The notes under the pieces were generated by a model. It was given only the letters and a program-made list of their open reading frames with translations. It searched no databases and had not been told where the DNA came from. From positions 186,001 through 250,000 of the forward strand of contig CAVZKP010000026.1 of assembly GCA_963775875.1 (NCBI GenBank): a stretch of 64,000 bases of DNA, given 5' to 3'. This DNA is from AP-15 sp963775875 (GTDB taxonomy: Bacteria > Pseudomonadota > Alphaproteobacteria > ATCC43930 > CGMCC-115725). A program made the translations under genes and the position numbers. Of this stretch, positions 8,610 to 17,635 are shown piece after piece (positions within the stretch are counted from its first letter, which is position 1; each line of letters begins with the position of its first letter).

Positions 8610-9878
8610 ATGGCCGAGGAGCGCGCCGACGCGATCGAGGACACCAGCCGGCAACCACCGCCCGCCGTGGCGTGGCAGAGCACCTTGTGGGCCATGGTCG
8701 GCATCCAGTTTGTGATGACCATGGCGTTTTCGATGCTGAGCCCGATCATGCCGCTGTTTCTGCCGGTGCTCGGGGTCAGGTCGGCGAGCGCCGTGGCGCT
8801 CTGGGCCGGCATCCTCGCCGGCATCACCTCGTTTGTCGCGGCCTTCGCCTCGCCCTTGTGGGGGCGGCTCGCCGACCGCCGCGGCCGCAAGCTGATGCTG
8901 CTGCGCTCGAGCATCGCCATCGGTCTGTTCGCGGCGCTGATGGGTGCCGCGGCGAATGTCTGGCAGTTCTTCGCCTTTCGCGCGCTGATGGGGGTCTTCG
9001 CCGGATTTTCCAGCTCGGCGATTGCGCTGGTCGCCAGCCAGTCGCCCGAAGACCGGCTCGGTTTCGCCCTCGGCTGGCTCAGCACCGGGCAACTCGTCGG
9101 CTCGCTGGTCGGTCCGCTGCTGGGCGGCGCTCTCGCCGATATGACCGGCAGCTACCGCATCCCGTTCTATTGCACCGGGGCAATCGTTCTGCTGTCGACG
9201 GGTCTCGTCTGGTTCGGCGTGCAGGAGCGCTTTGTGGCGCCGCCGCGCACCGGCGGCGGTCGCTCGCTGCTCGCCAGCCTGTTTGCGATCGTGCGCTCGC
9301 CGGGGCTGCTGCCGTTGTTTTTCGTGCTGCTGATGGCGCAGTTCGGAGTGCGCACGGTGCAGCCGGTCGTGACCTTGTTCGTCAAGGAGCTCGTCGGCAT
9401 GCGGCCGGATCTCGCCACCCTGGGCGGGATCGCCTTTTCGGTGACCGGGCTCGCCGACGTCATCGCCTCGCCGTTTCTCGGCAAGCGCAGCGATGTGCTC
9501 GGCTACCGCCGGATCTTGCTGATCAGCCTGTTGGGGGCGACCTTGACGACCCTGCCGCAGGCCTTTGTCAGCAGCTACTGGCTGTTCACCGCCGAGCGGT
9601 TTGGCGTCGGCTTGTTCATCGGCGGCATTCTGCCGACGGCGAATGCGCTGGTCGGCCGTCTGGTGCCGCGGGCGCAGCGCGGCACGGTATACGGCATCAC
9701 CGCCTCGGCGATGTTTCTCGGCAACTCGCTCGGCCCGCTTAGCGGCGGCGCGGTGGCGGCGGTGTTCGGGCTGCGCTGGGTGTTCCTGGTCACCGCCGCG
9801 GTGCTGCTGGCGAATTTGGTCTGGGTCTATTATCAGGTGCCCGAATACGATCCCGGCAAAACCGGGGAGGCCGGGTGA
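8610..9878 (+). CDS. MFS transporter, DHA1 multidrug-efflux type
   Basis: The 422-aa inner-membrane protein has a cytoplasmic N-terminus of about 25 residues and 12 predicted helices. The DHA1 signatures are present: SPIMPLFLPVLG in helix 1, the loop 2-3 motif LWGRLADRRGRKLMLL, and motif C in helix 5 (LGWLSTGQLVGSLVGPLLGG), characteristic of drug/proton antiporters. It is not closely related to the two tandem transporters on the other strand. Start ATG at 8610 follows GGAAGGGCGGGGAC. The following gene, flavin reductase, is 98 bp downstream. Confidence 0.88.
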   Translation: MAEERADAIEDTSRQPPPAVAWQSTLWAMVGIQFVMTMAFSMLSPIMPLFLPVLGVRSASAVALWAGILAGITSFVAAFASPLWGRLADRRGRKLMLLRSSIAIGLFAALMGAAANVWQFFAFRALMGVFAGFSSSAIALVASQSPEDRLGFALGWLSTGQLVGSLVGPLLGGALADMTGSYRIPFYCTGAIVLLSTGLVWFGVQERFVAPPRTGGGRSLLASLFAIVRSPGLLPLFFVLLMAQFGVRTVQPVVTLFVKELVGMRPDLATLGGIAFSVTGLADVIASPFLGKRSDVLGYRRILLISLLGATLTTLPQAFVSSYWLFTAERFGVGLFIGGILPTANALVGRLVPRAQRGTVYGITASAMFLGNSLGPLSGGAVAAVFGLRWVFLVTAAVLLANLVWVYYQVPEYDPGKTGEAG

Positions 9879-9976
9879 ACCCGCCCGGCGCGGCCCGGCG
9901 CGATGCGGGTTCATCGCCGGCCGGTTCTCGGGCTATGATCCCGGCTGACGAACCGCAGGTTCGAGGAGGATGAAAG

Positions 9977-10480
9977 ATGGACCAGGACGCCAAAAAGGCC
10001 GCGTTGCGGATGATCCCCTATGGGATCTATGTGCTGACCGCCGATGACGGGAACGGCAACGTCGCCGCCGCGACGGTCAATTGGGTGACCCAGAGCGCCT
10101 TCAACCCGCCCTTGGTGGTGGTCGGGGTCAAGACCGATTCCGGCGCCTATCCGCTGATCAAGAACACCGGGAATTTTGCTCTCAACATGCTGGGCAAGGA
10201 GCACAAGGGGGTGGCGTTCACCTTCTTCAAGCCGACCAAGCTCGAAGATGGCAAGCTCTCCGGCCAGGCGATCCACCAGGGCGGCAACGGCGCGCCGATC
10301 CTCGACGCCGCGCTGGCCGCGGTCGAGTGCAGGGTCACCAGCATCGTCGAGCAGGGCGACCACCACATCGTCGTCGGCGAGGTCGTCGAGGCGCATCTGC
10401 CAAAGCCGGTCACCGGCCGCCCCGACGCCGCGATCCTCGAAATGAAGGATCTTGGTGAAAACGTGTTTTACGGCGGCTGA
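9977..10480 (+). CDS. Flavin reductase-like FMN-binding protein
   Basis: The 167-aa protein has the split-barrel flavin reductase fold: MIPYGIYVLTADDGNGNVAAATVNWVTQSAF at the N-terminus, then PPLVVVGVKTDSGAYPLIKNTG, FALNMLGKEHK and a C-terminal HHIVVGEVVEAHL. Relatives use NAD(P)H to reduce FMN/FAD for a partner oxygenase. A strong GAGGAGG precedes the ATG. It lies about 100 bp upstream of a two-component Rieske oxygenase that has no dedicated reductase in view, so it might supply electrons, which would be unusual for that oxygenase class. Confidence 0.88.
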   Translation: MDQDAKKAALRMIPYGIYVLTADDGNGNVAAATVNWVTQSAFNPPLVVVGVKTDSGAYPLIKNTGNFALNMLGKEHKGVAFTFFKPTKLEDGKLSGQAIHQGGNGAPILDAALAAVECRVTSIVEQGDHHIVVGEVVEAHLPKPVTGRPDAAILEMKDLGENVFYGG

Positions 10481-10511
10481 CCTGCCTCCGTGGTCGCCTG
10501 TTGGTGCGATG

Positions 10512-10564
10512 CCCTCACCCGCCTCGCTGCGTTCGGCCCAGCCGCCAGTCTGGGTGGGTGAGGG
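10512..10564. repeat. Intergenic palindromic element
   Basis: CCCTCACCC (10512-10520) and GGGTGAGGG (10556-10564) form a perfect 9-bp inverted repeat around 35 bp between the flavin reductase gene and the Rieske oxygenase gene. It could act as a REP-like element or an attenuating hairpin. Only one copy is seen in the window. Confidence 0.5.
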
Positions 10565-10587
10565 TGACCTGAACAAGGAATTTCCTC

Positions 10588-11831
10588 ATGTCAAACCAGC
10601 CCGCACTGCAATGGCCGGCCGAGGGCAATGCCCGCGTCCCCTACCGGGTGTTTTCCGATCCGGAGATTTATCGCGAGGAATTGGCCCGCATCTTTCTCGG
10701 GCCGGTCTGGCAGTTTTTGACCCTGGCCGGCGAGTTGCCGCAGCCCGGCGATTACCTGACGACCTTCCTCGGCGAGACCCCGGTCATCGTCACCCGCGGG
10801 CATGATGGCGAGCTTCACGCGATGCTCAACCGCTGCGCCCATCGCGGCAACCTCGTCTGCCTGAAGCGTCGCGGCCATGCCGACAATCTGACCTGCGTCT
10901 ATCACGCCTGGCGCTACGATCTCGAAGGCAATCTCGACAGCGTCGCCTTTCGCCGCGGCGTCGCCGGCAAGGGCGGGATGCCGGAGAGCTTCCGCCTCGA
11001 CCAGCACGGGTTGAAAAAATTGCGGATCGACCGCTTTGGCGATCTCGTCTTCGGCACCTTGTCGCCCGATGCGCCGCCGCTGGGCGATTACATCGGCAAT
11101 CTGATCGGCTCGCGGATTCACCGGGTCATGCACGGAAAGCCGAAGATTCTCGGCACCACCTCGCAGATCCTGCACAACAACTGGAAGCTTTATTTCGAGA
11201 ATGTGCGCGACACCTATCACGCCACTTTGCTGCATTCGTTTTTTGCGACCTTCCGCATGTCGCGGCTGACCTCGGAAGGCGGTGTCGATATCGCCGAGAG
11301 CGGCATGCATCACGCGAGCTACAACAACAACCGGAGTCGACCGCGTCGGTGCCGAGGCTTCAGACGCTCTTTATGCCGGCATGCCTTCGATGCGCGAGAA
11401 TTTCCGGCTCCAGGAACCCGGCTTTCTCGCGATGATCGAGGAATTCGGCGACGACACCACGACCCAGATTCTGTCGCTGTTCCCCAATTTCGTCCTGCAG
11501 CAGATCCAGAACTGCATCGCTCTGCGGTTGGTATTGCCCAAAGGGCCGGACAAGACCGAGCTGCAATGGATTTATCTCGGCTTTGAGGAGGACGATGCCG
11601 AGATGACCGCGCTGCGCCTGGCGCAGGCCAATCTCGTCGGGCCCGGCCGGCTATGTCTCGATGGAGGACGGCGCGGTCGGGAATTTCATTCAGCGCGCGA
11701 TCCGCGGCTCGGAAGATCAATGCTCGGTGCTGGAAATGGGCGGTTTCGGCCATGTGTCCGAGCCCAACCGGACGACCGAGGCCTCGGTACGCGGCTTTTG
11801 GCACGCCTATCGGCCGCTGATGGGGTTCTGA
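10588..11831 (+). CDS. Rieske ring-hydroxylating oxygenase, alpha subunit (two frame breaks)
   Basis: Catalytic subunit for dihydroxylation or hydroxylation of an aromatic acid. The Rieske [2Fe-2S] ligands are Cys83-x-His85 (RCAHRGN) and Cys103-x2-His106 (CVYHAWRY). The mononuclear-iron region is NWKLYFENVRDTYHATLLH. The frame breaks at about 11330 (one extra base in an AAC run) and about 11641-11646 (one extra base in GGGCCC). Joining the three frames gives a normal protein of about 414 aa ending in ASVRGFWHAYRPLMGF. The beta subunit starts 4 bp later. Members of this group act on benzoate-, salicylate- or anthranilate-like substrates; I cannot pick one. Confidence 0.85.
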
Positions 11832-11835
11832 GACG

Positions 11836-12315
11836 ATGGATCTCGAGGCGGTGGTGCGGCGGATCGAGCTGGATCAGCTCTACACCGACTATGTCCACTG
11901 TCTCGACGCCGACGAACTCGAGCGCTGGCCGGATTTCTTTACCGAAGATTGCTTCTACCGGATCACCTCGGCCGAAAATTACCAGGCGGGCCTGCCGCTG
12001 GGGCTGATCTACGCGACCTCGCGCAATATGCTGAAAGACCGGGTCAGCGCCTTGCGCGAGGCCAATATCTACGAGCCGCAGCGCTATCGCCACCTGGTTT
12101 CGTCGATCAGGATCGTCGGGGAAGCCGCCGCGATGCTCGATCTCGTCGCCAATTTCCTGGTGGTGCGGACAATGCAGGATGGCGAGATGACGATCTTCGC
12201 CGCCGGGCATTATGCCGACCGGGTCAGGCAGGTCGGCGCCGACTGGAAATTCGCCGCCAAGACCGTCATTCTCGACAGCCGCCAGATCGACACCCTGCTG
12301 GCGATCCCGATTTAG
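11836..12315 (+). CDS. Ring-hydroxylating oxygenase beta subunit
   Basis: Small structural subunit of an alpha3-beta3 Rieske oxygenase. The 159 aa show the NTF2-like cone fold signatures: an N-terminal helix (LEAVVRRIELDQLYTDYVHCLD), then ELERWPDFFTEDCFYRIT, YEPQRYRHLVSSIRI, and the closing strand DWKFAAKTVILDSRQIDTLLAIPI, which is diagnostic of the family. It starts 4 bp after the alpha subunit stop, a normal translational coupling distance. No ferredoxin or FNR-type reductase gene follows. Confidence 0.92.
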   Translation: MDLEAVVRRIELDQLYTDYVHCLDADELERWPDFFTEDCFYRITSAENYQAGLPLGLIYATSRNMLKDRVSALREANIYEPQRYRHLVSSIRIVGEAAAMLDLVANFLVVRTMQDGEMTIFAAGHYADRVRQVGADWKFAAKTVILDSRQIDTLLAIPI

Positions 12316-12339
12316 CGGCCGGCGCGGCCGCTTGTCGGT

Positions 12340-12612
12340 TCAGCTCTTCCGGCGCAGCCGCCTGGCGTTGGCGGTAGCGCTCCGGTGCCACGGCGCCAGC
12401 GCCGCTCGCTCTCCACCACCCGACATCACCGCCAGCGCCGATTGCTGCAGCGCCGCCGCCTTTTCGGTCGCCATCAGCTGATATTCCGCGAGCGAGCACG
12501 TGCCCTGAACCATCATCAGGCTGCGCAGCGCGATGGTCTCCCACGACGCCATCATCAATTCGGCCATCATCACCGGCAGCGGGCGCCGGCGTCGCAGAGC
12601 GAGCTTTTTCAT
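12340..12612 (-). CDS. Small phasin-like alphaproteobacterial protein
   Basis: The 90 residues include a helical core, MMASWETIALRSLMMVQGTC, then SLAEYQLMATEKAAALQQSA and a basic tail LAPWHRSATANARRLRRKS. This pattern (WETIA-R-LMMxQGTCSxAEYxRMVxEK, ending in APWHRxATANARRLRR) is common in short alphaproteobacterial proteins that resemble phasins, from memory of the family. It could bind PHA granules, fitting the PHB depolymerase elsewhere in the window, but direct evidence is absent. It is convergent with the oxygenase genes. A Shine-Dalgarno is not obvious. Confidence 0.6.
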   Translation of the reverse strand: MKKLALRRRRPLPVMMAELMMASWETIALRSLMMVQGTCSLAEYQLMATEKAAALQQSALAVMSGGGERAALAPWHRSATANARRLRRKS

Positions 12613-12700
12613 TAGCGGAAAGGCGCCTTGCTGTTAATGCCAGGGCACAAATGGCGAAGAGTGCGCCGCTGTCAAGCCGATGCCGTTGATCCGCGGCCGG

Positions 12701-13729
12701 TTATCGCCAGACGATCCGCGGCGCGTCGCCGAGCTTGGCCGGCCCCAGATACATCTTGCCGTTCTGGATCGTGAACGAGGTCGTGATCTGCGGCTGGCCG
12801 TCGGCTCCGGGCTTGGCCAGCGCCGACAGCGCGATCTGGGCCAGCGCGGCCTGCTCGGTGTCCAGGCGGCCGGCCTCGACCAGCGCCGACAGGATCGTGC
12901 CGAATCCCTCGATCCCGCCGGAGAAGGCGGCGATCGGCTGCAAATCCTGGTCGAGCGCGATGGTGCCGCTGGCGTTGGCCCCGAGCCCGCCCCATTTGAG
13001 CCGCAATTTATCGAGTTCGACCGTGCCGCCGGCGTCGCGCCAGGCGCTAATCGCCTGCACCAGCGGGCCGTTCGGCACCGCGCCCTTGACCGTGGCGGCG
13101 AAAGCCAGATCGTCGATCGTGTCGCTCATCGTCGCCGGCGCCGCCGGCAGATGCAGCTGGCGCAGATCGAGCGCCAGCCCGAGGCTCGGCTCGGTATCCG
13201 ACTGCGGCGGCTGCCCCGGCAGGGTGATCCAGGCGTCGGCGGCCTTTATCGGGATCCGGCCGCCGGCCTCGGCGGTGATGTCCTGGAAGTTGAGCCACAG
13301 CGCAGTGGCCGCTTTGGGGCCGAGCGAAACCGTGCCTTTGGCCGCGTGCGCGGCGAGCTTTAGCGGCGGCCGGGCGCCGGCGGCGGCGAGGCCGGCCGCC
13401 AGCCCCTGCGGCGCGGTAAGACGCCAATCGGCCAGATCCCAGGGCCGGGCATCGCCGCCCAATGCCGGCAGGCGGATTTCGGGGGCGGGGTCCAGCGCCG
13501 CATCGCGCAGCGCCACGCCCGCCAGTTCGAGCCGGAAGGCGAGCGGAAAGCCGGCGACGCGCAGCCTTTGCCATGACGCGTCGATCTTGCGCGCCCGCGC
13601 CGATTGCTGCCAGGCGACCAGGCCATCCTCGATCCGTCCGGCGACGATCCGCCAATAGGCCGCGTAGGCGCCACCCAGGACCACCAGCACAACAATGGCG
13701 ACGAGACCGAGACGCGTCGAACGGCGCAT
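12701..13729 (-). CDS. DUF2125 domain protein, membrane-anchored
   Basis: The 342-aa protein has an N-terminal hydrophobic anchor (LGLVAIVVLVVLGGAYAAYW, residues 7-26), followed by a long periplasmic beta-rich domain with WQQSARARKIDASWQRLRVAGFPLAFRLEL, the start of the DUF2125 family, and a C-terminal ITTSFTIQNGKMYLGPAKLG. Function of the family is unknown; it occurs in Alphaproteobacteria and its beta-rich layout recalls AsmA-like envelope proteins. The ATG at 13729 was chosen over an upstream start because it places the anchor at the N-terminus. Confidence 0.82.
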   Translation of the reverse strand: MRRSTRLGLVAIVVLVVLGGAYAAYWRIVAGRIEDGLVAWQQSARARKIDASWQRLRVAGFPLAFRLELAGVALRDAALDPAPEIRLPALGGDARPWDLADWRLTAPQGLAAGLAAAGARPPLKLAAHAAKGTVSLGPKAATALWLNFQDITAEAGGRIPIKAADAWITLPGQPPQSDTEPSLGLALDLRQLHLPAAPATMSDTIDDLAFAATVKGAVPNGPLVQAISAWRDAGGTVELDKLRLKWGGLGANASGTIALDQDLQPIAAFSGGIEGFGTILSALVEAGRLDTEQAALAQIALSALAKPGADGQPQITTSFTIQNGKMYLGPAKLGDAPRIVWR

Positions 13730-13788
13730 GCGCCGGCTTATAGCCGCCCGCTCCGGCCGCCGCCAGCCCGGCCGCGCCGGCCGCCTGG

Positions 13789-14334
13789 TCAGACCTTCAG
13801 CACCTCGGCATTCGGCGCCGCCTCCAATTCGCACGCGTTCACCGTCATCGCCAGCATGCTGTAATAGCCGATCGCGCCGGTCAGCTGGATGAACCCGTCA
13901 TCGCCAAAGCGTTTGCGCAGCGCCTCGGCGGTGGCCTCGTCGATCCGGTGCCGGCGCAACAGCTGCCGGGTGAAATCGACGATCTGCGCGTCTTCGGCCG
14001 GGATGCCGCGCGAATGGTTGTCGCGGATCGCGGCGATCGTCGTCTCCGGCACACCCTGCCTGCGGGCGCCGCCGGTCTGCGCGCCCCAGACATAGACCGC
14101 CTCGAATTCGCGGGCGACGGTCATCGCCGCCAGCACCCGCACCCGCATGTCGAGCGAGCCTTCGAAGCGCACGAACGCGCCCAGATGCGCCAGCCGGCCG
14201 GCCAGTTCGGGGCAATGCAGGAACATCGTGAACGGGCCCTGCAACGCGCCGCGGCTCGCCACGATCGAGTCGACGGTCGCGCGGTCCTTCTCCGCCACCT
14301 GTTCCTTGCTGGTAATCAGCGGAAGCCTTGCCAT
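13789..14334 (-). CDS. Carboxymuconolactone decarboxylase (AhpD-like) family protein
   Basis: The 181-aa protein belongs to the AhpD/CMD fold: GPFTMFLHCPELAGRLAHLGAFVRF, then MRVRVLAAMTVAREFEAVYVWGAQ, and IGYYSMLAMTVNACELE. The redox CxxC-x2-H motif of true AhpD is absent, so peroxidase reduction is unlikely. The group includes small decarboxylase-like or unassigned enzymes that often sit near aromatic catabolism. ATG at 14334 has a good GGAAAGGAGCG site. Longer upstream open frame lacks coding features. Confidence 0.85.
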   Translation of the reverse strand: MARLPLITSKEQVAEKDRATVDSIVASRGALQGPFTMFLHCPELAGRLAHLGAFVRFEGSLDMRVRVLAAMTVAREFEAVYVWGAQTGGARRQGVPETTIAAIRDNHSRGIPAEDAQIVDFTRQLLRRHRIDEATAEALRKRFGDDGFIQLTGAIGYYSMLAMTVNACELEAAPNAEVLKV

Positions 14335-14612
14335 GATCGCTCCTTTCCCATCGCAGGTTTGCCGGTCCGGAGACGCCGCCCTTCGCCCGAGCGCGTTTTC
14401 GCCGGCCGGCATGGCAAAGGAATAGCCGTTCGCCTCGATAAAGGCGACCATGCGCAGCAGCGCCATGCGCCGGCCGCGACCGAGGCGCGCGCCGGCGCGC
14501 GGGATATTCCCACTTGGGGGTTGCGTCCGGCCGCGGGAACCTGTTCCGTTGCGCGGGCGTCCGGGTCGTACCTGCCGCGATCCGCTGTTCGATCGGCCGG
14601 TCAGAGAGAACA

Positions 14613-14849
14613 ATGCGTGTATTGGTCGGGCTTTATCTGGTTATCGGCATCGTGCTGCTGGCGATCGGGTTTCTGCTGCCGGGCCCCTGCCCGAACCGGA
14701 ACACCGATATCGTCAATAATTTCATCTTTGTGCTGACCTGGCCGGTCGGGCTCTATGCCGAAGTCTATCACGGGCATCTGTCGGTTCAGGACTGGCTGCA
14801 CGCCCAGGCCTGCGAAGGCGGCGACGGGCTCGGCACCAAAAAGATCTAG
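14613..14849 (+). CDS. Small membrane protein, 78 aa
   Basis: The protein has two hydrophobic segments: VLVGLYLVIGIVLLAIGFLL (residues 3-22) and IVNNFIFVLTWPVGLYAEVY (residues 33-52), then a polar tail with DWLHAQACEGGDGLG. GAGAGAACA precedes the ATG. Not recognised as a named family. It is transcribed toward cobD on the opposite strand (convergent, 23 bp apart). Confidence 0.65.
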   Translation: MRVLVGLYLVIGIVLLAIGFLLPGPCPNRNTDIVNNFIFVLTWPVGLYAEVYHGHLSVQDWLHAQACEGGDGLGTKKI

Positions 14850-14872
14850 CGCCGGCTGCTCGGGTCGGGCGG

Positions 14873-15868
14873 TCAAATCGGCAGGGTGAAGTGGCCGGCG
14901 AGCCAGATGCCCAGCACCAGCCCGCCTTCGATCAGGCAGGCCAGCTTGTAGAGGCCCAGCGCGCGGGCGATGTCCGATGTCGCCGCCCGCGCCGTGCCGT
15001 CGCCGACCCACGGATCGAGGACCACGCCTTCGGGGTAGTGCCGCGGCCCGGCCAAGGCGAGACCGAGCGCCCCCGCCATCGCCCCTTCGGGCCATCCGGC
15101 ATTGGGCGAGCGATGCTTGCGCCCATCGCGCAGCATGATCGCCAGGGCCCGGCCCGGCCGGCCGTTTTCGGCAAACAGCGCGGCGGCGGCGATCAGCAGC
15201 CCGCTGATCCGCGCCGGGATCAGATTGGCCAGATCGTCAAAGCGCGCCGCGGCCCAGCCAAAGGCGAGGTAGCGCGGTGTCTTGTGCCCGATCATGCTGT
15301 CGAGCGTGTTCGCCATCTTGTAGGCGAACAGTCCGGGCAGGCCGAGCAGCAGATACCAGAACGCCGGCGCTACCACCCCGTCGCTGAAATTCTCCGCCAG
15401 GCTTTCGATCGCGGCGCGGGCCACACCATGCCCGTCGAGGCTCATCGGGTCGCGGCCGACGATATGCCGCACCGCGTCGCGACCGGCCGCCAGCCCGCCA
15501 TCGTCGAGCGCGCAGGCGACCTCGGCGACGCGCTCGAACAGGCTGCGCTGGGCGATCAGCACGGCGATCAGCAGGATCTCGACCACCGCGCCGGCCAGGC
15601 TGCCGCGGCAGATTCGCTCGATCGCCAGTCCGAGCGCGGCGGCCAACCCGACCAGCGCGACCAGGGTGACGCCGCCGCGGATGCGGCGTGCGGCCTCGCT
15701 GCGGATCTCGCGGTTGAGCTTGCGGTCGAAAGCGGCGATGGCCCGGCCGGCCAGCACCACCGGGTGGGGGATGCGGGCGAACAGCGCCGGCATGTCGCCG
15801 AACCAGGCATCGACAGCGAGGCCGGCGGCGAGCAACAGCAACGGATTGGCGTCGACGGCCGGCATCAT
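14873..15868 (-). CDS. cobD: Adenosylcobinamide-phosphate synthase (CobD/CbiB)
   Basis: Inner-membrane enzyme that attaches the aminopropanol arm to adenosylcobyric acid in cobalamin synthesis. The 331 aa show the family landmarks: AAGLAVDAWFGDMPALFARIPHPVVL at the N-terminus, DGHGVARAAIESLAENFSDGVVAPAFWYLL, FAYKMANTLDSMIGHK, the cytoplasmic DDLANLIPARISGLL, and HRSPNAGWPEGAMAGALGLAL. The open frame runs much further upstream, but similarity begins here, and the ATG pair at 15865-15868 is the sensible start. It is divergent from the next gene, with 102 bp between. Confidence 0.94.
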   Translation of the reverse strand: MMPAVDANPLLLLAAGLAVDAWFGDMPALFARIPHPVVLAGRAIAAFDRKLNREIRSEAARRIRGGVTLVALVGLAAALGLAIERICRGSLAGAVVEILLIAVLIAQRSLFERVAEVACALDDGGLAAGRDAVRHIVGRDPMSLDGHGVARAAIESLAENFSDGVVAPAFWYLLLGLPGLFAYKMANTLDSMIGHKTPRYLAFGWAAARFDDLANLIPARISGLLIAAAALFAENGRPGRALAIMLRDGRKHRSPNAGWPEGAMAGALGLALAGPRHYPEGVVLDPWVGDGTARAATSDIARALGLYKLACLIEGGLVLGIWLAGHFTLPI

Positions 15869-15970
15869 CGCGGCGGCAGTCTCGGCCGCGGCCAGGGCGG
15901 GGTCAACCGATCGCCGGCGCCGGTATGCCGGTCGCGGGTGGTCATTATTGAGACCACGGCGTGAGCGCCG

Positions 15971-16879
15971 ATGTTCGACAGCTTTGTCATCGTCGACTGG
16001 AGCGCCGCGAACCTGCCGCGGACCGGCCGCGACAGCGTCTGGATCTGCCGGCGCTGCGGCGAGGATGAAACCCTGGTCAACCCGCCGACCCGCCACGCCG
16101 CCAGGGCGCTGATCGCCGAATGGCTCGCGGCGGCGATGGCAAAGGGCCAGCGGGTATTGCTGGGCTTCGATTTCCCGTTCGGCTATCCCGCCGGTTTTGC
16201 CGCCCGGCTCGGCCTCTGCGGGCCGCCATGGCGGGCGGTCTGGGACGAGATCGCCGCGCTGATCGAGGATGACGCGCGCAACCGCAACAACCGCTTCGAT
16301 GTCGCCGAAGCGCTGAACCGGCGCGTCTCGGGCGCGCCGTTTCCGTTCTGGGGCTGCCCGGCGGCGCCGCTCAGGACCCATCTCGCCGGCCGGCATCATC
16401 GCCGTCACGACAGCGACGGCCTGGCCGAGCGCCGTCTGGTCGATCTCTATATTCCGAGCGCGCAGCCTTGCTGGAAGTTGCTGGGCGCCGGGTCGGTCGG
16501 CGGCCAGGCATTGACCGGCATCCCGGTGGCGCGCGCCTTGCGCGACGATCCGCGCTGGCGCCTCAAGGCGCAGGTCTGGCCGTTCGAAACCGGCCTCGCA
16601 TTGCCCGACGCCGCCCGGATCGTGATTGCCGAAATCTATCCCTCGCTGTGGCGGGTGTCGCCCGCATGCGGTGAACCCAAGGACCGGGCGCAGGTCCGCA
16701 CCGTCGCCCGGTTCCTCGCCGCGCGCGGCCATGCCGGGGACCTTGCGGCATTGTTCGCCGGCGATCCCGGCTTGACGCCGGCCCAGCGCCATCGGGTCGA
16801 GACCGAGGAGGCGTGGACCCTGGGGGTGACCGCCGCCCGCCAGCGGCCGATCGCGGCGCTCGGGCCGCCGGCGAAATAG
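15971..16879 (+). CDS. DUF429-like (RNase H-fold) protein of unknown role
   Basis: The 302 aa begin FVIVDWSAANLPRTGRDSVW, an acidic strand-turn-strand that recalls the RNase H-like DUF429 family, followed by VLLGFDFPFGYPAGFAARLG (second acidic strand, FDFPFG) and IVIAEIYPSLWRV (third). Three spaced acidic residues would suit a two-metal nuclease, but I only recognise the pattern and not an assigned activity. It is flanked by cobD (divergent) and a CobC-like phosphatase (78 bp downstream, same strand), a context shared with cobalamin genes. Confidence 0.7.
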   Translation: MFDSFVIVDWSAANLPRTGRDSVWICRRCGEDETLVNPPTRHAARALIAEWLAAAMAKGQRVLLGFDFPFGYPAGFAARLGLCGPPWRAVWDEIAALIEDDARNRNNRFDVAEALNRRVSGAPFPFWGCPAAPLRTHLAGRHHRRHDSDGLAERRLVDLYIPSAQPCWKLLGAGSVGGQALTGIPVARALRDDPRWRLKAQVWPFETGLALPDAARIVIAEIYPSLWRVSPACGEPKDRAQVRTVARFLAARGHAGDLAALFAGDPGLTPAQRHRVETEEAWTLGVTAARQRPIAALGPPAK

Positions 16880-16957
16880 CCATTGCCGACGACAACGCTG
16901 TTGCCGCCTTTCCCGATCCGGCCACAATAATCAACCGGGAATACGCGGAGGGCGGTT

Positions 16958-17581
16958 GTGCAATCAGGAAGCGAGCGGCGCATGTTGTTCCTGTTTCGCC
17001 ACGGCGAAACCGATTGGAACCGCGAGGGGCGGCTGCAAGGGCATACCGATACCCCGCTCAACGCCACCGGCCTCGCTCAGGCCGAGGCGCTGGCCGGCCG
17101 GCTGCGCCCGCACCGGCTCGATGCCGTGCTGTCGAGCGACCTGTCGCGCGCGCTGACCACCGGCCGGATCGTCGCCGAGGCCCTGGGCCTGCCGCTGGCG
17201 AGCGATCCGGGCTTGCGCGAGACCAATGTCGGCGCCGCCGAGGGACTGATCTGGGCGGACGCCAAAGCCCGTTTCGGCGCGGAATTGACCGAACGCTGGT
17301 ACAGCGACAACGACGCGGCCTTTCCCGGCGGCGAGACCGGCCTCGCCACCTTGACCCGCGGGCTGGCGGCATTGCGGCGTTTCGCGAGCGCGCACCCCTA
17401 TCGGCGGATCGGCGTGTCGAGCCACGGCGCGATGGTGCGCCAGCTGTTGAAACACGCGCTGCCGCCCGGCAGCCCGCCGGCCCGGGCGCCGAACACGGCG
17501 CTCTTCATCCTGCACTACGACCCGGCGGCGAACCGCCTGGTCCTGGCCGCCGAAGACGCGCCGCTCGCCGATCAAGGGTGA
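16958..17581 (+). CDS. Histidine phosphatase family protein (CobC/phosphoglycerate mutase-like)
   Basis: The 207-aa protein has the catalytic LFRHGETDWN (phospho-His acceptor), the second basic motif SSDLSRALTTGRIV, Glu in LRETNVGAAEGL, and the second histidine in GVSSHGAMVRQLL. Substrate is undetermined; proximity to cobD makes alpha-ribazole phosphatase a reasonable guess, while a general sugar phosphatase remains possible. GTG at 16958 has GGAGG about seven bases upstream; the ATG at 16982 is an alternative that would remove eight residues. Confidence 0.9.
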   Translation: MQSGSERRMLFLFRHGETDWNREGRLQGHTDTPLNATGLAQAEALAGRLRPHRLDAVLSSDLSRALTTGRIVAEALGLPLASDPGLRETNVGAAEGLIWADAKARFGAELTERWYSDNDAAFPGGETGLATLTRGLAALRRFASAHPYRRIGVSSHGAMVRQLLKHALPPGSPPARAPNTALFILHYDPAANRLVLAAEDAPLADQG

Positions 17582-17635
17582 TCGGCCGTTCCGCAAATCA
17601 CGCTGTCTGTGATCGGCCCGCGCCCGCCCTTGTGC

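Noticed and set aside
14873..16927. 684-aa open frame running past the cobD start
   Set aside because: Only the last 331 residues match CobD; the rest is antisense to the DUF429-like gene and has no homology-like features.
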